From positions 1-45,416 of the forward strand of contig JAIXTI010000211.1 in assembly GCA_027484025.1 (NCBI GenBank): 45,416 nucleotides of DNA. Reading direction: 5' to 3'. Origin of the DNA: a bacterium (GTDB lineage Bacteria > Gemmatimonadota > Gemmatimonadetes > Gemmatimonadales > Gemmatimonadaceae). Every line of letters starts with the position of its first letter. The first letter of the stretch is position 1. The notes under the pieces were generated by a model. It was not told the origin of the DNA. It saw only the letters and a program-made list of their open reading frames with translations, and ran no database searches. Of the stretch, positions 1 through 8,032 are shown piece after piece. The position numbers and the translations under genes are program-made.

Positions 1-49
1 GCAGCAGGGCGAGGGCGCCGGCGGCGAACCGGTCGCGAGTTCTGGTCAT
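1..49 (-). CDS. N-terminal fragment of an exported protein (cut by window edge)
   Basis: An ATG on the minus strand at 49-47 opens a reading frame that runs off the left edge. The 16 visible codons read MTRTRDRFAAGALALL, a positively charged start followed by a hydrophobic run, as expected for the beginning of a signal peptide. Product and length cannot be known. It would be divergent from the DUF1028 gene, leaving about 130 bases of shared upstream region. The support is only the start codon and the signal-like composition. Confidence 0.35.
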   Translation of the reverse strand, partial: MTRTRDRFAAGALALL

Positions 50-178
50 GTGGGCTCCGGGGAGTGAAGTGGCTCTCACATGCTACGCGCGAGAGGCGCC
101 GGATGCTCGGAAACGCGCGGGGGCGAGCACCCCACCCATCATCGAGCGAACTCGGCGCGCGCGCACCACATTTCGAGC

Positions 179-961
179 ATGCGTCCAACCATCATCGCCC
201 TGCTCGCGAGCCTCGCGCTCGCCCCCGTGCTTCTCGCGCAATCTTCGCCCGGAAGCGCCGCTACCACCTTCTCCAGCATGCCGCCCGCGCCTTGGCCGCC
301 GGTGGCGACCTTCTCCATCCTCGGCTACGACCCCGCGACCGGTGAAGTGGGGGGCGCGGTGCAGAGCCGCGTGTTCTCCGTAGGCAACGGCGTGCTGTGG
401 GCCGAGGCCGGCGTGGGCGTGGCGGCGACGCAGGCCATTGTGGATGTGTCGTACGGGCCGCAGGCCATTGCGTTGCTGCGCGGCGGTATGAAGCCGGCCG
501 ATGTGATCAAGAAGGTGTGGGAGAGCGACCCCGATCCGCGTCCGACCGACTGGACCAAGTTCGGCCGACAGTTTGCCGTGATCGACATGCAGGGCAATGT
601 GGCCGCGTATACGGGCCCCAAGGCCAGCGAGTGGGCCGGTGACAAGCAGGGGAAGTTCTGCACGGCGCAGGGCAATATTCTCGCCGGGCCCGACGTGGTG
701 AGCGGGATGGTGAAGGCGTTCGAGGAAACGCAGGGGCATCTGTCACTGCGATTGCTCGCCGCATTGGAAGCGGGGCAGCTGGCGGGTGGTGACAAGCGCG
801 GCATGCAGAGCGCCGCGATGCTCATCGTGAAGAAGGACGGCGGTGTGTGGCTGCACAACGATGTCGTATTGCGCCTGCAGGTCGACGACAATCCAGAACC
901 GATCAAGGAGCTCCGTCGACTGGTGGAGAAGGCGGCCACGCAGCGGCGGCCGCGGCGGTGA
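179..961 (+). CDS. Secreted DUF1028 family protein (Ntn-hydrolase-like fold)
   Basis: 260 residues. The start at 179 is chosen because it gives a clean signal peptide (MRPTIIALLASLALAPVLLAQ); an in-frame ATG at 80 would add 33 arginine-rich residues without such a signal. After the signal, the motif FSILGYDPATGEVGGAVQSR and the later GVGVAATQA and YGPQAIALL segments are typical of DUF1028. That family is thought to adopt an Ntn-hydrolase fold and often sits beside peptidases or amidohydrolases. No substrate is established for the family. The stop overlaps the start of the next gene (TGATG at 959-963), so the two are probably translated together. Family assignment is confident; the catalytic role is not. 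Confidence 0.85.
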   Translation: MRPTIIALLASLALAPVLLAQSSPGSAATTFSSMPPAPWPPVATFSILGYDPATGEVGGAVQSRVFSVGNGVLWAEAGVGVAATQAIVDVSYGPQAIALLRGGMKPADVIKKVWESDPDPRPTDWTKFGRQFAVIDMQGNVAAYTGPKASEWAGDKQGKFCTAQGNILAGPDVVSGMVKAFEETQGHLSLRLLAALEAGQLAGGDKRGMQSAAMLIVKKDGGVWLHNDVVLRLQVDDNPEPIKELRRLVEKAATQRRPRR

Positions 962-2064
962 TGCTCCAGGCACGGTGGCTGTTGCCAGCGATGGCCCTCT
1001 TGGTGGGAACGACCGCGTCTGCGCAGTCGTCCACGCCACCGGCGGCGCCTGCGTCCGAATACGTCGTGCTGGTGATCACCGACGGCCTGCGCTGGCAGGA
1101 AGTGTTTCGCGGGGCCGACAACTCGCTGCTGCAGCGCAAGTATGTGAACGACACCACGGCGCTCCGTCGCGACTTCTGGCGCGATACACCTGAAGCACGC
1201 CGGGAAACGCTGCTGCCGTTCATCTGGGGGACGGTCGCGAAACAGGGACAGATATTCGGCGACAGCGCTGCCCAGAGCGCGGCCCGCGTGGTGAACCGCT
1301 TCCGCTTTTCGTATCCCGGCTACAGCGAAACGTTCACGGGGTTCTTCGACCCGCAGATCAACAGCAATGGGTTCAAGCCCAACCCCAACACAACGGTCTT
1401 CGAGTGGCTCAACAAAGACTCGGCGTATCGTGGACGGGTGGCCGCCTATGCCACGTGGAATGCCTTCCGCCGCATCATCAACACCGAGCGCAGTGGCGTT
1501 CCCGTGTATGACGGCTGGGACAAGGGCGCCGCGCCGTTCGCCGACGACAGGAGCACACTGTTGCAGGAACTATATCGCACGACGACACAGCTGTGGCCTG
1601 ACGTCGCGTTCGATGCGCTCATGCAGCAATCAGTCGTCGTCCAGATGAACACCGCCCTGCCCAAGGTGCTGTTCATCGGCTACGGCGAAACCGACGAATA
1701 CGCGCACAGTGGCCGCTACGATCTCTATCTGCGCAGCGCGCAGCAGGTCGATCGTTATCTGTCACAGCTCTGGTCGCGCTTTCAGGCCGATCCGCGCACG
1801 CGCAATAAAGTCACGCTGCTGATCAGCACCGACCATGGTCGCGGCTGGGGCGCCGAGTGGACCGATCATGGCGAAGAGGTGAATGGCGCCGAGTATATCT
1901 GGAGTGCGGTGATCGGCCCCGATATCGCGGCGCTGGGCGTGAGGCGGAATACTCCGACGCAGCAGGCGCAAATGGCCGCCACTATCGCGGCCGTCCTGGG
2001 CAAGGACTGGCGCGGTGCTGAGCCGCGGGCGGCGGCGGCGTTGCCAGTCTTCAAGAACCGATAG
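961..2064 (+). CDS. Secreted alkaline-phosphatase-superfamily hydrolase
   Basis: 367 residues with a signal peptide (cleavage near ASA-Q, residue 22). The first strand VVLVITDGLRW places a metal-ligand Asp near residue 41. The middle of the protein has GETDEYAH, and the C-terminal third has STDHGRG followed by DHGEE, the Asp/His metal-binding pattern of the two-metal alkaline phosphatase, sulfatase and phosphodiesterase superfamily. The enzyme would hydrolyse a phosphate or sulfate ester in the periplasm or outside the cell; the substrate cannot be read from the sequence. The start is fixed by overlap with the upstream stop codon. A long hairpin begins at the base after the stop. Confidence 0.8.
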   Translation: MLQARWLLPAMALLVGTTASAQSSTPPAAPASEYVVLVITDGLRWQEVFRGADNSLLQRKYVNDTTALRRDFWRDTPEARRETLLPFIWGTVAKQGQIFGDSAAQSAARVVNRFRFSYPGYSETFTGFFDPQINSNGFKPNPNTTVFEWLNKDSAYRGRVAAYATWNAFRRIINTERSGVPVYDGWDKGAAPFADDRSTLLQELYRTTTQLWPDVAFDALMQQSVVVQMNTALPKVLFIGYGETDEYAHSGRYDLYLRSAQQVDRYLSQLWSRFQADPRTRNKVTLLISTDHGRGWGAEWTDHGEEVNGAEYIWSAVIGPDIAALGVRRNTPTQQAQMAATIAAVLGKDWRGAEPRAAAALPVFKNR

Positions 2065-2143
2065 CACGAAGGCATCCGAGACAACAAAGGCATCCAAGAG
2101 AATTCTGTTCTTGGATGCCTTTGTTGTCCTGGATGCCTTCGTG
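2065..2143. terminator. 79-nt nested hairpin between convergent genes
   Basis: The outer arms CACGAAGGCATCC (2065-2077) and GGATGCCTTCGTG (2131-2143) are perfect complements. The inner arms 2081-2099 and 2109-2127 are another 19 perfect pairs, with only a three-base interruption (GAG/CCT) between the two stems. The loop carries GAATTCTGT. The element sits immediately after the phosphatase stop and 20 bases before the end of the convergent sortilin-like gene, so it can act as a bidirectional terminator. GGCATCC occurs twice in the left arm, as if the hairpin was built by internal duplication. Confidence 0.75.
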
Positions 2144-2163
2144 TGATCAGTTCAACCCAACGA

Positions 2164-2619
2164 TCAGGGCACCTTGACCCCGGCCGCCGCGAGCGCCGAC
2201 GAGAGCGCCGGCAACGAGGTGGCCTTGACCTTGGCCACTGCCGCCGACTGCGCGTCGAGTTCCTTGCCGAGCTTCTGCAGCAGCGCGCGCTGCGCCGACG
2301 AGACCGGGAAGTTGGAACCGATCACGCTGTTGAGCGTGCCCGAACGACCGGAGAAGGACATGTCGGGCGCCCCCGAGGCGCCGCGGTTTTCGTCTTCCAT
2401 GTCATCCGGCGGCGGCGCGGCCGCACCGGCACCGGCGGGACGGCCGGCGAACTGCGCGGCGCGCGCGGCGGGCGTGGCGCCGATTTCCGACGTGAACGTC
2501 GAGAGTACCTTGTCCACCTCGGCCATCTGCGCCTTCAGTGCGGGTGTCAGCTTCGCGCTGTCAGCCGAGGCGGCCTTCTTCACGTCGGCGAACTTCCGCA
2601 TCGTGCTGTCGGCCGCCGT
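2164..2619 (-). pseudogene. Detached C-terminal part of the sortilin-like protein
   Basis: These 151 codons continue, in the same frame, from the TAG at 2622-2620 that ends the upstream gene. Codons after the stop read TAADST then MRKFADVKK, an Ala/Lys-rich, probably helical region ending at TGA (2166-2164). There is no ribosome-binding site of its own, but an ATG lies six codons after the stop (2601), so re-initiation is possible. The helical C-terminal tail fits the end of the sortilin-like hydrolase, so I read this as one gene split by a nonsense codon. A C-to-T change of CAG (Gln) would produce the TAG. Confidence 0.7.
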
Positions 2620-5448
2620 CTACGCATCGGTCACACGCTTCTGGAAGCGCACGACCTCGAGACGGAAGGCGTCGAGCGACTGCAGCTCACCCTGCGACAT
2701 CGTCTGCTCGGGGTCTTTGAGCAGCGTGAACTTGCGCGTCAGCACTGTCGCAGCGCCCGAGGCGGGCGTGATGGTGAGGCGCGCGGTATAGCTGCCCGGC
2801 ACCGCCGAATAGCTGCGGGCACCGCCGCCGCCGCCGAACCCACCGAAACCACCACCGCCGCCGCCCTGGCCACGTCCACCAGCTGGCGCTCCGGCCGTCA
2901 CGGCGCCTGTCAGCGGCGCACCAACGCGCATATCCCACACCGGGCGATAGAGACCGGCCTTGGCGTTCGCGGGGAGCTCACGAACGACACGTCCGGCAGC
3001 ATCGATGATCTCGAGCTTTGCCTTCGCGTCGGCAGGCGCGTTGTTCACCAGATACGCGAGACGCACGCCATGCTCGGGGTTCTGCCCGGTGAAGCCGGTG
3101 GAGCCCATGCCCGAGTTGCGGCTGCCGTCGAGCTGGAACGCAATTTCGTTGCGCGCCGGGAAGAGGTAGGCGACGCTTTCCCGCTTTGCCGCCGCGAGAT
3201 GTTCGAGCGCCGACAGATCGTCGAGGATGAACACGCCACGACCGTGCGTACCCACCACGAGATCGTTCCACCGCTCCTGAATGGCCAGATCCCACACCGG
3301 CACGCCCGGCATCCCCGTCTTGAGCGCGGTCCACGTGGTGCCGCCGTCAATCGTGAAGAACACACCGAACTCGGTCCCGACAAAGAGCAGGTTGGGCTCG
3401 CGATGATGTTCGCGGATGACCTGCACCGGGCCGAGCGCCGGCAAGTTGCCCGTGATGCTCGTCCACGTCGCACCGAAGTCGGTGCTCTTGTAGACGTAGG
3501 GCTTCATGTCGTTGCTGCGGTGGCCGTCGAACGTGGCGTACACCGTGCCGTCGGCATGCTTGGACAGCTGCACGCCGCTGACGTACGTGGTGTCGGGGAC
3601 ACCCGCGAAGCTCGTGATGCGGTTCCACGACTGGCCATCGTTGCGCGTGACGGCAATGACACCGTCGTCGGTGCCCACCGCCAGAATGCCGGCGCGACGC
3701 GGGGATTCACTCACGGCGCTGATGTTGCCGAACGCCGCAGTGCCTTCGTGCAGCCCGAGTGCATCACGCGGCGGCACGCTACCGCGCATGGGCAGCTGGT
3801 TGCGGTTCAGGTTGCGCGTTAGATCGGGGCTGATCGTCTTCCACGAATCGCCACGATCGTTGCTCTTGAAGACGTAGTTGGCCGCGAAGTACACCGTACC
3901 CCCCGTGTGCCGCGACGGCACGATGGGGGCGCTCCAGTTGTAGCGGTGCTTCTCGCCTTCTTTGGCCAACGGTTTGATGCCCTTGGTCTGGCCCGTCTTC
4001 GCGTTGTAGCGCTGAATGCCACCGTTCTGCGATTCGGCGTACACCACGTCCGCATCGAACTTGTCGGCCACGTTGAAGAAACCGTCGCCACCGGCCATGC
4101 GTACCCAGTCGGCGTTGGTCGGGCCGTACGTGTTGCGCGTGCGGTTGGGGCCGCCCCACGTCTGGTTGTCCTGCAAGCCGCCGTACACGTGGTAGAACGG
4201 CCATTGATCATCGACGGAAATGGCGTAAAACTGCGCACCGACGATGTTCTCGTTGTTGTACCACGAGCGGCCGCGATCGTACGTGATATCGAGCCCGCCG
4301 TCGTTCCCCATCACATGATGATCGGGATCTTCCGGGTTGATCCACAGCGCGTGGTGATCGCTGTGCACGCCGCCGCCACCCGCGTAGCCGCGCCAGGTCT
4401 TGCCGCCGTCATACGACTCGGTGCTGCCCACATTGAGGCGCACGACATGCTCGGCGTCCGACGGATCGCAGCGCACCTGCGAGTAGTACCACGCGGTGCC
4501 GTTGCTGCGATCGGTCTGACGCCAGGTCGCTCCGGCATCGTCGCTGCGATAGAAGCCGTTCTGCGTGCCCGAGGCGTGTACGCTGGCGTACAGCGTATTG
4601 GGGCGAGAGCGGCACACCGCAAGCCCGATGCGGCCCGCATCACCGGTGGGTAGACCACTCGTGAGGCGATTCCACGTCTTGCCGGCATCGGTCGTCTTCC
4701 AGATGCCGCTCTCCGGGCCGCTGGGCAGGAAGCCATACGCGCGACGCTCGCGCTGATACGACGCGGCGTAGAGCACGTCGGGGTTGTTGGGATCCATCAC
4801 CAGTTCGGTGAAGCCCGTGTGCTGCGAGAGGCTCTTCGTGTTCGTCCACGTCTTGCCGCCGTCGACGGTCTTGAAGATGCCGCGATCACCACCGGGCGCC
4901 CACAGCGGGCCCATGGCGGCGACGTACACGATGTCCGGATCGCGCGGATCGATGACGATGCGGCTGATGTGCTGCGTCTTGGGGAGCATGGCCTTCGACC
5001 ACGTCTTGCCGCCGTCGGTGCTCTTGAAGGCACCCACGCCCCACGAGGAGCTGCGCATGTTGTTCGATTCACCGCTCCCCGCCCACACGACATCGCCGTT
5101 GGATGGGGCGACCGCGACGGCGCCAATGGAGCCGACGCCGATGGAGTCGGAGACGGGAGCCCATGTGAGCCCCGCGTTGGTCGACTTCCAGATACCGCCC
5201 GTGGCGACGGCCACGTACATCGTGGTGCCAAGGCGGCCGCCGCGCACGGAGCGCGGCCCCTCGACGACGGCGATATCGGTAATACGCCCGCTCATCGACG
5301 CCGGGCCGATGTTGCGATAGGAGAGCGAGCGAACGAGCTGCGAGTCGGGGAGTGCGCCCTGCGCCGGAAGCACGGACGGCAATAGCAGTCCGGCGGCGAG
5401 GGAGGCGAGCGCCCGGCCACGGCCGGTACGCAGAACAGATGGGGACAT
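2620..5448 (-). CDS. Secreted VPS10/sortilin-type beta-propeller protein, truncated by an amber codon
   Basis: 942 residues up to an in-frame TAG; the intact gene would encode 1094 residues and end at 2164. The start at 5448 gives a signal peptide (RALASLAAGLLLPSVLPAQ); an upstream in-frame ATG at 5496 only adds a long N-terminus. Most of the protein is BNR/VPS10-like propeller: GIWKST, FKSTDGGKTW, IFKTVDGGKTW, GIWKTTDAGKTW, FKSNDRGDSW, YKSTDFGATW. A domain with WDMR and VPGSYTARLT follows, interrupted by a glycine-rich linker of about 20 residues near residue 860, then a helical tail. Proteins of this layout are annotated as glycosyl hydrolases or sortilin-like, and their substrates are largely unknown. 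The truncation removes only the helical tail, so the propeller may still fold. Confidence 0.8.
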   Translation of the reverse strand: MSPSVLRTGRGRALASLAAGLLLPSVLPAQGALPDSQLVRSLSYRNIGPASMSGRITDIAVVEGPRSVRGGRLGTTMYVAVATGGIWKSTNAGLTWAPVSDSIGVGSIGAVAVAPSNGDVVWAGSGESNNMRSSSWGVGAFKSTDGGKTWSKAMLPKTQHISRIVIDPRDPDIVYVAAMGPLWAPGGDRGIFKTVDGGKTWTNTKSLSQHTGFTELVMDPNNPDVLYAASYQRERRAYGFLPSGPESGIWKTTDAGKTWNRLTSGLPTGDAGRIGLAVCRSRPNTLYASVHASGTQNGFYRSDDAGATWRQTDRSNGTAWYYSQVRCDPSDAEHVVRLNVGSTESYDGGKTWRGYAGGGGVHSDHHALWINPEDPDHHVMGNDGGLDITYDRGRSWYNNENIVGAQFYAISVDDQWPFYHVYGGLQDNQTWGGPNRTRNTYGPTNADWVRMAGGDGFFNVADKFDADVVYAESQNGGIQRYNAKTGQTKGIKPLAKEGEKHRYNWSAPIVPSRHTGGTVYFAANYVFKSNDRGDSWKTISPDLTRNLNRNQLPMRGSVPPRDALGLHEGTAAFGNISAVSESPRRAGILAVGTDDGVIAVTRNDGQSWNRITSFAGVPDTTYVSGVQLSKHADGTVYATFDGHRSNDMKPYVYKSTDFGATWTSITGNLPALGPVQVIREHHREPNLLFVGTEFGVFFTIDGGTTWTALKTGMPGVPVWDLAIQERWNDLVVGTHGRGVFILDDLSALEHLAAAKRESVAYLFPARNEIAFQLDGSRNSGMGSTGFTGQNPEHGVRLAYLVNNAPADAKAKLEIIDAAGRVVRELPANAKAGLYRPVWDMRVGAPLTGAVTAGAPAGGRGQGGGGGGFGGFGGGGGARSYSAVPGSYTARLTITPASGAATVLTRKFTLLKDPEQTMSQGELQSLDAFRLEVVRFQKRVTDA

Positions 5449-5538
5449 GGCAGGGCGTAGCAGGAAAGGGCGGGACCACCGCGGTCCCGAGCCCATGCAA
5501 GTTACGCTGCGGTCGGGGTTGCCGTTGCCCCGTCGGCC

Positions 5539-6135
5539 TCAGTGCCCGCCGTGATCGGGCATCGCCTCGCCGCGGGCGAGCATCAGGTGGTGCATCTGGT
5601 GGTGATCGCCGCTGGCCATCAGGCCAATGAACCCCAGCCCGCGAATGCGGGCCGCCCCCGCTGCCGGATCACCGTCACGGGCGGTGACGACGAGTCGTAC
5701 CCCGTCAGGAAGCACCGTCCGTACCACGCGGGGGCCACCCATCATCTCCACCATCGCCACGTGGGCGCCGGTCAGCCGCTTGATCGCCCCGACCACCTCA
5801 CCCGTACCGCGCACCTCGAAGGTCGCGCCGCCGGCGGACGGCGTGGTGGTCACCGCGCTGCGCAACGTGACCATATCCATGTCGCGCAGATGCTGGCGCA
5901 GGCGCTCGAGATTGACCTTGCGCCAATCGGTGTTGGGGTCGGCCTCGAGCAGCTTCACGATTTCGGCGATCGCCGCGAACGCCGACTGGCCGCCCTCGAC
6001 GGGCATGGTGGTCTGCGCTCCACCCTGCGTGTGGGCCAGCGCCTGTGCACGAAGAGGCAGGCCGACCACCGCGCTCAACGTCAGCGCCAGTGCCAGCCTG
6101 CCCCGTGTGACCATCGAAAGAAGTGTGCGAGTCAT
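5539..6135 (-). CDS. Exported protein of unknown function with His/Met-rich C-terminus
   Basis: 198 residues with an N-terminal signal (RLALALTLSAVVGLPLRAQA). I do not recognise a named family. After the signal, a helical region contains EIVKLLEADPNTDWRKVNLERLRQHLRDMDMV, split here as an acidic/basic amphipathic segment. An alpha/beta-like part follows (VRGTGEVVGAIKRL, GAHVAMVEMMGG), and the C-terminus ends with clustered histidines and methionines (GDHHQMHHLM, DHGGH) that could bind a metal. It lies between the sortilin-like gene and the phosphate-binding-like gene, all on the minus strand; about 60 bases separate it from the latter. The metal-binding idea is inference from composition only. 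Confidence 0.7.
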   Translation of the reverse strand: MTRTLLSMVTRGRLALALTLSAVVGLPLRAQALAHTQGGAQTTMPVEGGQSAFAAIAEIVKLLEADPNTDWRKVNLERLRQHLRDMDMVTLRSAVTTTPSAGGATFEVRGTGEVVGAIKRLTGAHVAMVEMMGGPRVVRTVLPDGVRLVVTARDGDPAAGAARIRGLGFIGLMASGDHHQMHHLMLARGEAMPDHGGH

Positions 6136-6195
6136 AGCCCCAAAGTAGCAGCCTGCTCGCGTCGGGGCAGGCAGGAAGTGCCCGACCCTGACGGC

Positions 6196-6633
6196 TTACT
6201 TGATCTTGACCACTTTGACGCCGTCGACCGACGCGCCGTCGCTCACGTAGCCAATGGCGCCGGGCGTGCTCTTCACGAACGCGACGACGGCGTCATCGGT
6301 GGCCTTCGACGGCGGCGGCGTGTCCTTGCCCGAAAACACCTGCTGCTGCCAGTACGTCACGACGGCCGAAGTCGAGCGGCCGTGAACGGCCTTGGAGAAG
6401 GATTCGCGCACCGGCGAGCTGGCCGGCAGATCGAGCGGCGTGGCCTCACCGCCGCCCGGATACTTGCGATCCTTCTTGAGGAAGAGATTCGACACGGCAG
6501 CGGCCGGCAGTTCTGCCGTTGCCACATCGTTGTTGGCGATGACCTTGAACCCCTGAGCCGACGCGCGCGCTGGCAGGAGGAACGCGCCGGCCACGAACGC
6601 GGCGGCAATCACGCGGGACATGCGCATGTGCAT
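6196..6633 (-). CDS. Small PstS-like periplasmic phosphate-binding protein
   Basis: 145 residues with a signal peptide (RVIAAAFVAGAFLLPARASAQ). The mature part resembles the single-lobe PBP-like proteins annotated as phosphate ABC transporter substrate-binding: FKVIANNDV, a LFLKKDRKYPGG segment, RESFSKAVHGRS, and GAIGYVSDGA near the end, where PstS has its TPGAIGY phosphate loop. At under half the length of true PstS it probably does not form the two-lobed clamp. GAGG seven bases before the ATG supports the start. It follows the porin-like gene by nine bases and so is probably cotranscribed with it. No ABC permease or ATPase is nearby, so a transport role is uncertain. Confidence 0.72.
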   Translation of the reverse strand: MHMRMSRVIAAAFVAGAFLLPARASAQGFKVIANNDVATAELPAAAVSNLFLKKDRKYPGGGEATPLDLPASSPVRESFSKAVHGRSTSAVVTYWQQQVFSGKDTPPPSKATDDAVVAFVKSTPGAIGYVSDGASVDGVKVVKIK

Positions 6634-6642
6634 GGGAGTTCC

Positions 6643-7773
6643 TCAGAAGGCGGTCGCGAGGCTGACCAGCCAGTAGCGCGTGCTGCGCTCCGGCGCGAGG
6701 ACGACACCGGCCGCCGACTGCGAGCGAATGGTGGGGACGTTGGCGTCGAACACGTACCCGGCACGCCAATGGTGTTCGAACTTGAGCAGCGTCCCCGGGA
6801 CGAGCTGCAGGATGGCGGCGCCACCAGTGCTCGTCACGCTGGGCAACACGGACCGCACGCCAGGCGTCGTCACGAACAAGCGGCTGCGCGAGATGGTGTG
6901 TTCACCGGCGAGCTGCAGGCGATCGGTCACCTGCGCGATCCCCTGGAAGTACTTGTGGTGATTGTCGCGCGCGGGCGAGAATCCGTTCAGGTTCGACTGT
7001 TCCGCCCGCAGCGTGAAGCGCGAGAACTGCGACTGCGCACTGAGGAACGTGTTGGTCATCATGCCGCGCGACGTCGACGTGCGCACTTCCATACGCGCGG
7101 CATGGGCGCCGAGACGGATGTTCGCGAACGGGACGTCGAGATAGAGCTGCGAGCCGTAGTAGTTCTCCATCCGCTGAATGCGCACGTCCTGACCGGTGGC
7201 CGTACTGACGACGGAACGCCAGTCGCTGCCGCCGAAGAATCCATGGCCTTCGAGCGCGAACTTGCCCAGCGGCTTGCGCAGGCTGACGGTAGCGCCATCG
7301 AGGGCATCGAACGCGTCGCTGTACGCTTCCATGGAGGGACGGAAGAAGGGCAAGACGGACCCGATGTAGCGCACTTCGTTGAGGAGACCGCGCGGCAGTG
7401 GCGTGCGGCCAACTTTCAGGTTGCCGGTCGCATCACCGGCGTCGAAGCGGTGATTCCAATACGCCCACTGGGCCGTGACGTCGTTGATGGCGCCGGCGAG
7501 CGGACTCGCTCCGAAGCGACGGTTGAGCAGCTGGCCGACGAATTCATCCTTGTCGTTCAGCTTGTAGCGCGTCTGGAGCGTGAAAATGCGATAGTCGGAC
7601 GTGCCCTTGACCGGGACGCCGAGCGTTGGCAGATCGGAGGAGCGACCGTAACCGGCGTTGAGTGACGCGTGCCAGGTGATGCGGTCGGCGATTTCCTGTG
7701 CCGACAAAGAGGCGGCGCAGACGGAAACAAGAGTCGCCACGGAGGCGAGGCGGGCAATGCGGAGCGCCGGCAT
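6643..7773 (-). CDS. Outer-membrane beta-barrel porin-like protein
   Basis: 376 residues. The signal peptide runs to about residue 25 (VSVCAASLSAQ). The rest alternates hydrophobic and polar residues in strand-sized pieces with many aromatic girdle residues, for example YRIFTLQTRYKLN, AQWAYWNHRF, and it ends in LVSLATAF, the C-terminal aromatic signature recognised by the BAM complex. It has no strong named-family signature beyond porin-like. It is the first gene of a two-gene unit with the phosphate-binding-like protein. The pair resembles arrangements in which a porin (OprO/OprP-like role) is paired with a phosphate-binding protein, but specificity is inference. Confidence 0.7.
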   Translation of the reverse strand: MPALRIARLASVATLVSVCAASLSAQEIADRITWHASLNAGYGRSSDLPTLGVPVKGTSDYRIFTLQTRYKLNDKDEFVGQLLNRRFGASPLAGAINDVTAQWAYWNHRFDAGDATGNLKVGRTPLPRGLLNEVRYIGSVLPFFRPSMEAYSDAFDALDGATVSLRKPLGKFALEGHGFFGGSDWRSVVSTATGQDVRIQRMENYYGSQLYLDVPFANIRLGAHAARMEVRTSTSRGMMTNTFLSAQSQFSRFTLRAEQSNLNGFSPARDNHHKYFQGIAQVTDRLQLAGEHTISRSRLFVTTPGVRSVLPSVTSTGGAAILQLVPGTLLKFEHHWRAGYVFDANVPTIRSQSAAGVVLAPERSTRYWLVSLATAF

Positions 7774-7800
7774 GAATGAGGGGGCTGGCTCTCAAAGTGT

Positions 7801-7818
7801 CGTGACCACACGGTCACG
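7801..7818. promoter_or_regulatory. Inverted repeat upstream of the porin operon
   Basis: CGTGACC and GGTCACG (7-bp arms) flank the four bases ACAC, 27 bases upstream of the porin-like start on the minus strand. The position fits an operator or a small leader hairpin. No matching regulator is evident in the window. A second perfect 14-bp palindrome, CATCAGCGCTGATG, lies at 7943-7956 on the peptidase side of the same divergent interval. Confidence 0.3.
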
Positions 7819-8032
7819 CTGGCCGCACGACGTCGAACGGCACGCTGTCATTGTCGGAGTTTCCGGCACTTTCCTTGAGCGGATTCGTCCCAGAAAGTTT
7901 GCGAGGCCGCATATTCCCGGGCATTCGGACCTCCTGGTGCGACATCAGCGCTGATGCCCACTGGCCCGTACACGAAGCATGCTTCATCGACGTCTCCGCG
8001 TCGTTCACCCTCTCGCCGTGTGTCGCCATCCC

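Noticed and set aside
7845-7851. CTGTCAT as a Pho-box half site upstream of the porin/phosphate-binding pair
   Set aside because: Only one half site is present, with no second direct repeat at 11 bases, so it is not a PhoB site by itself.
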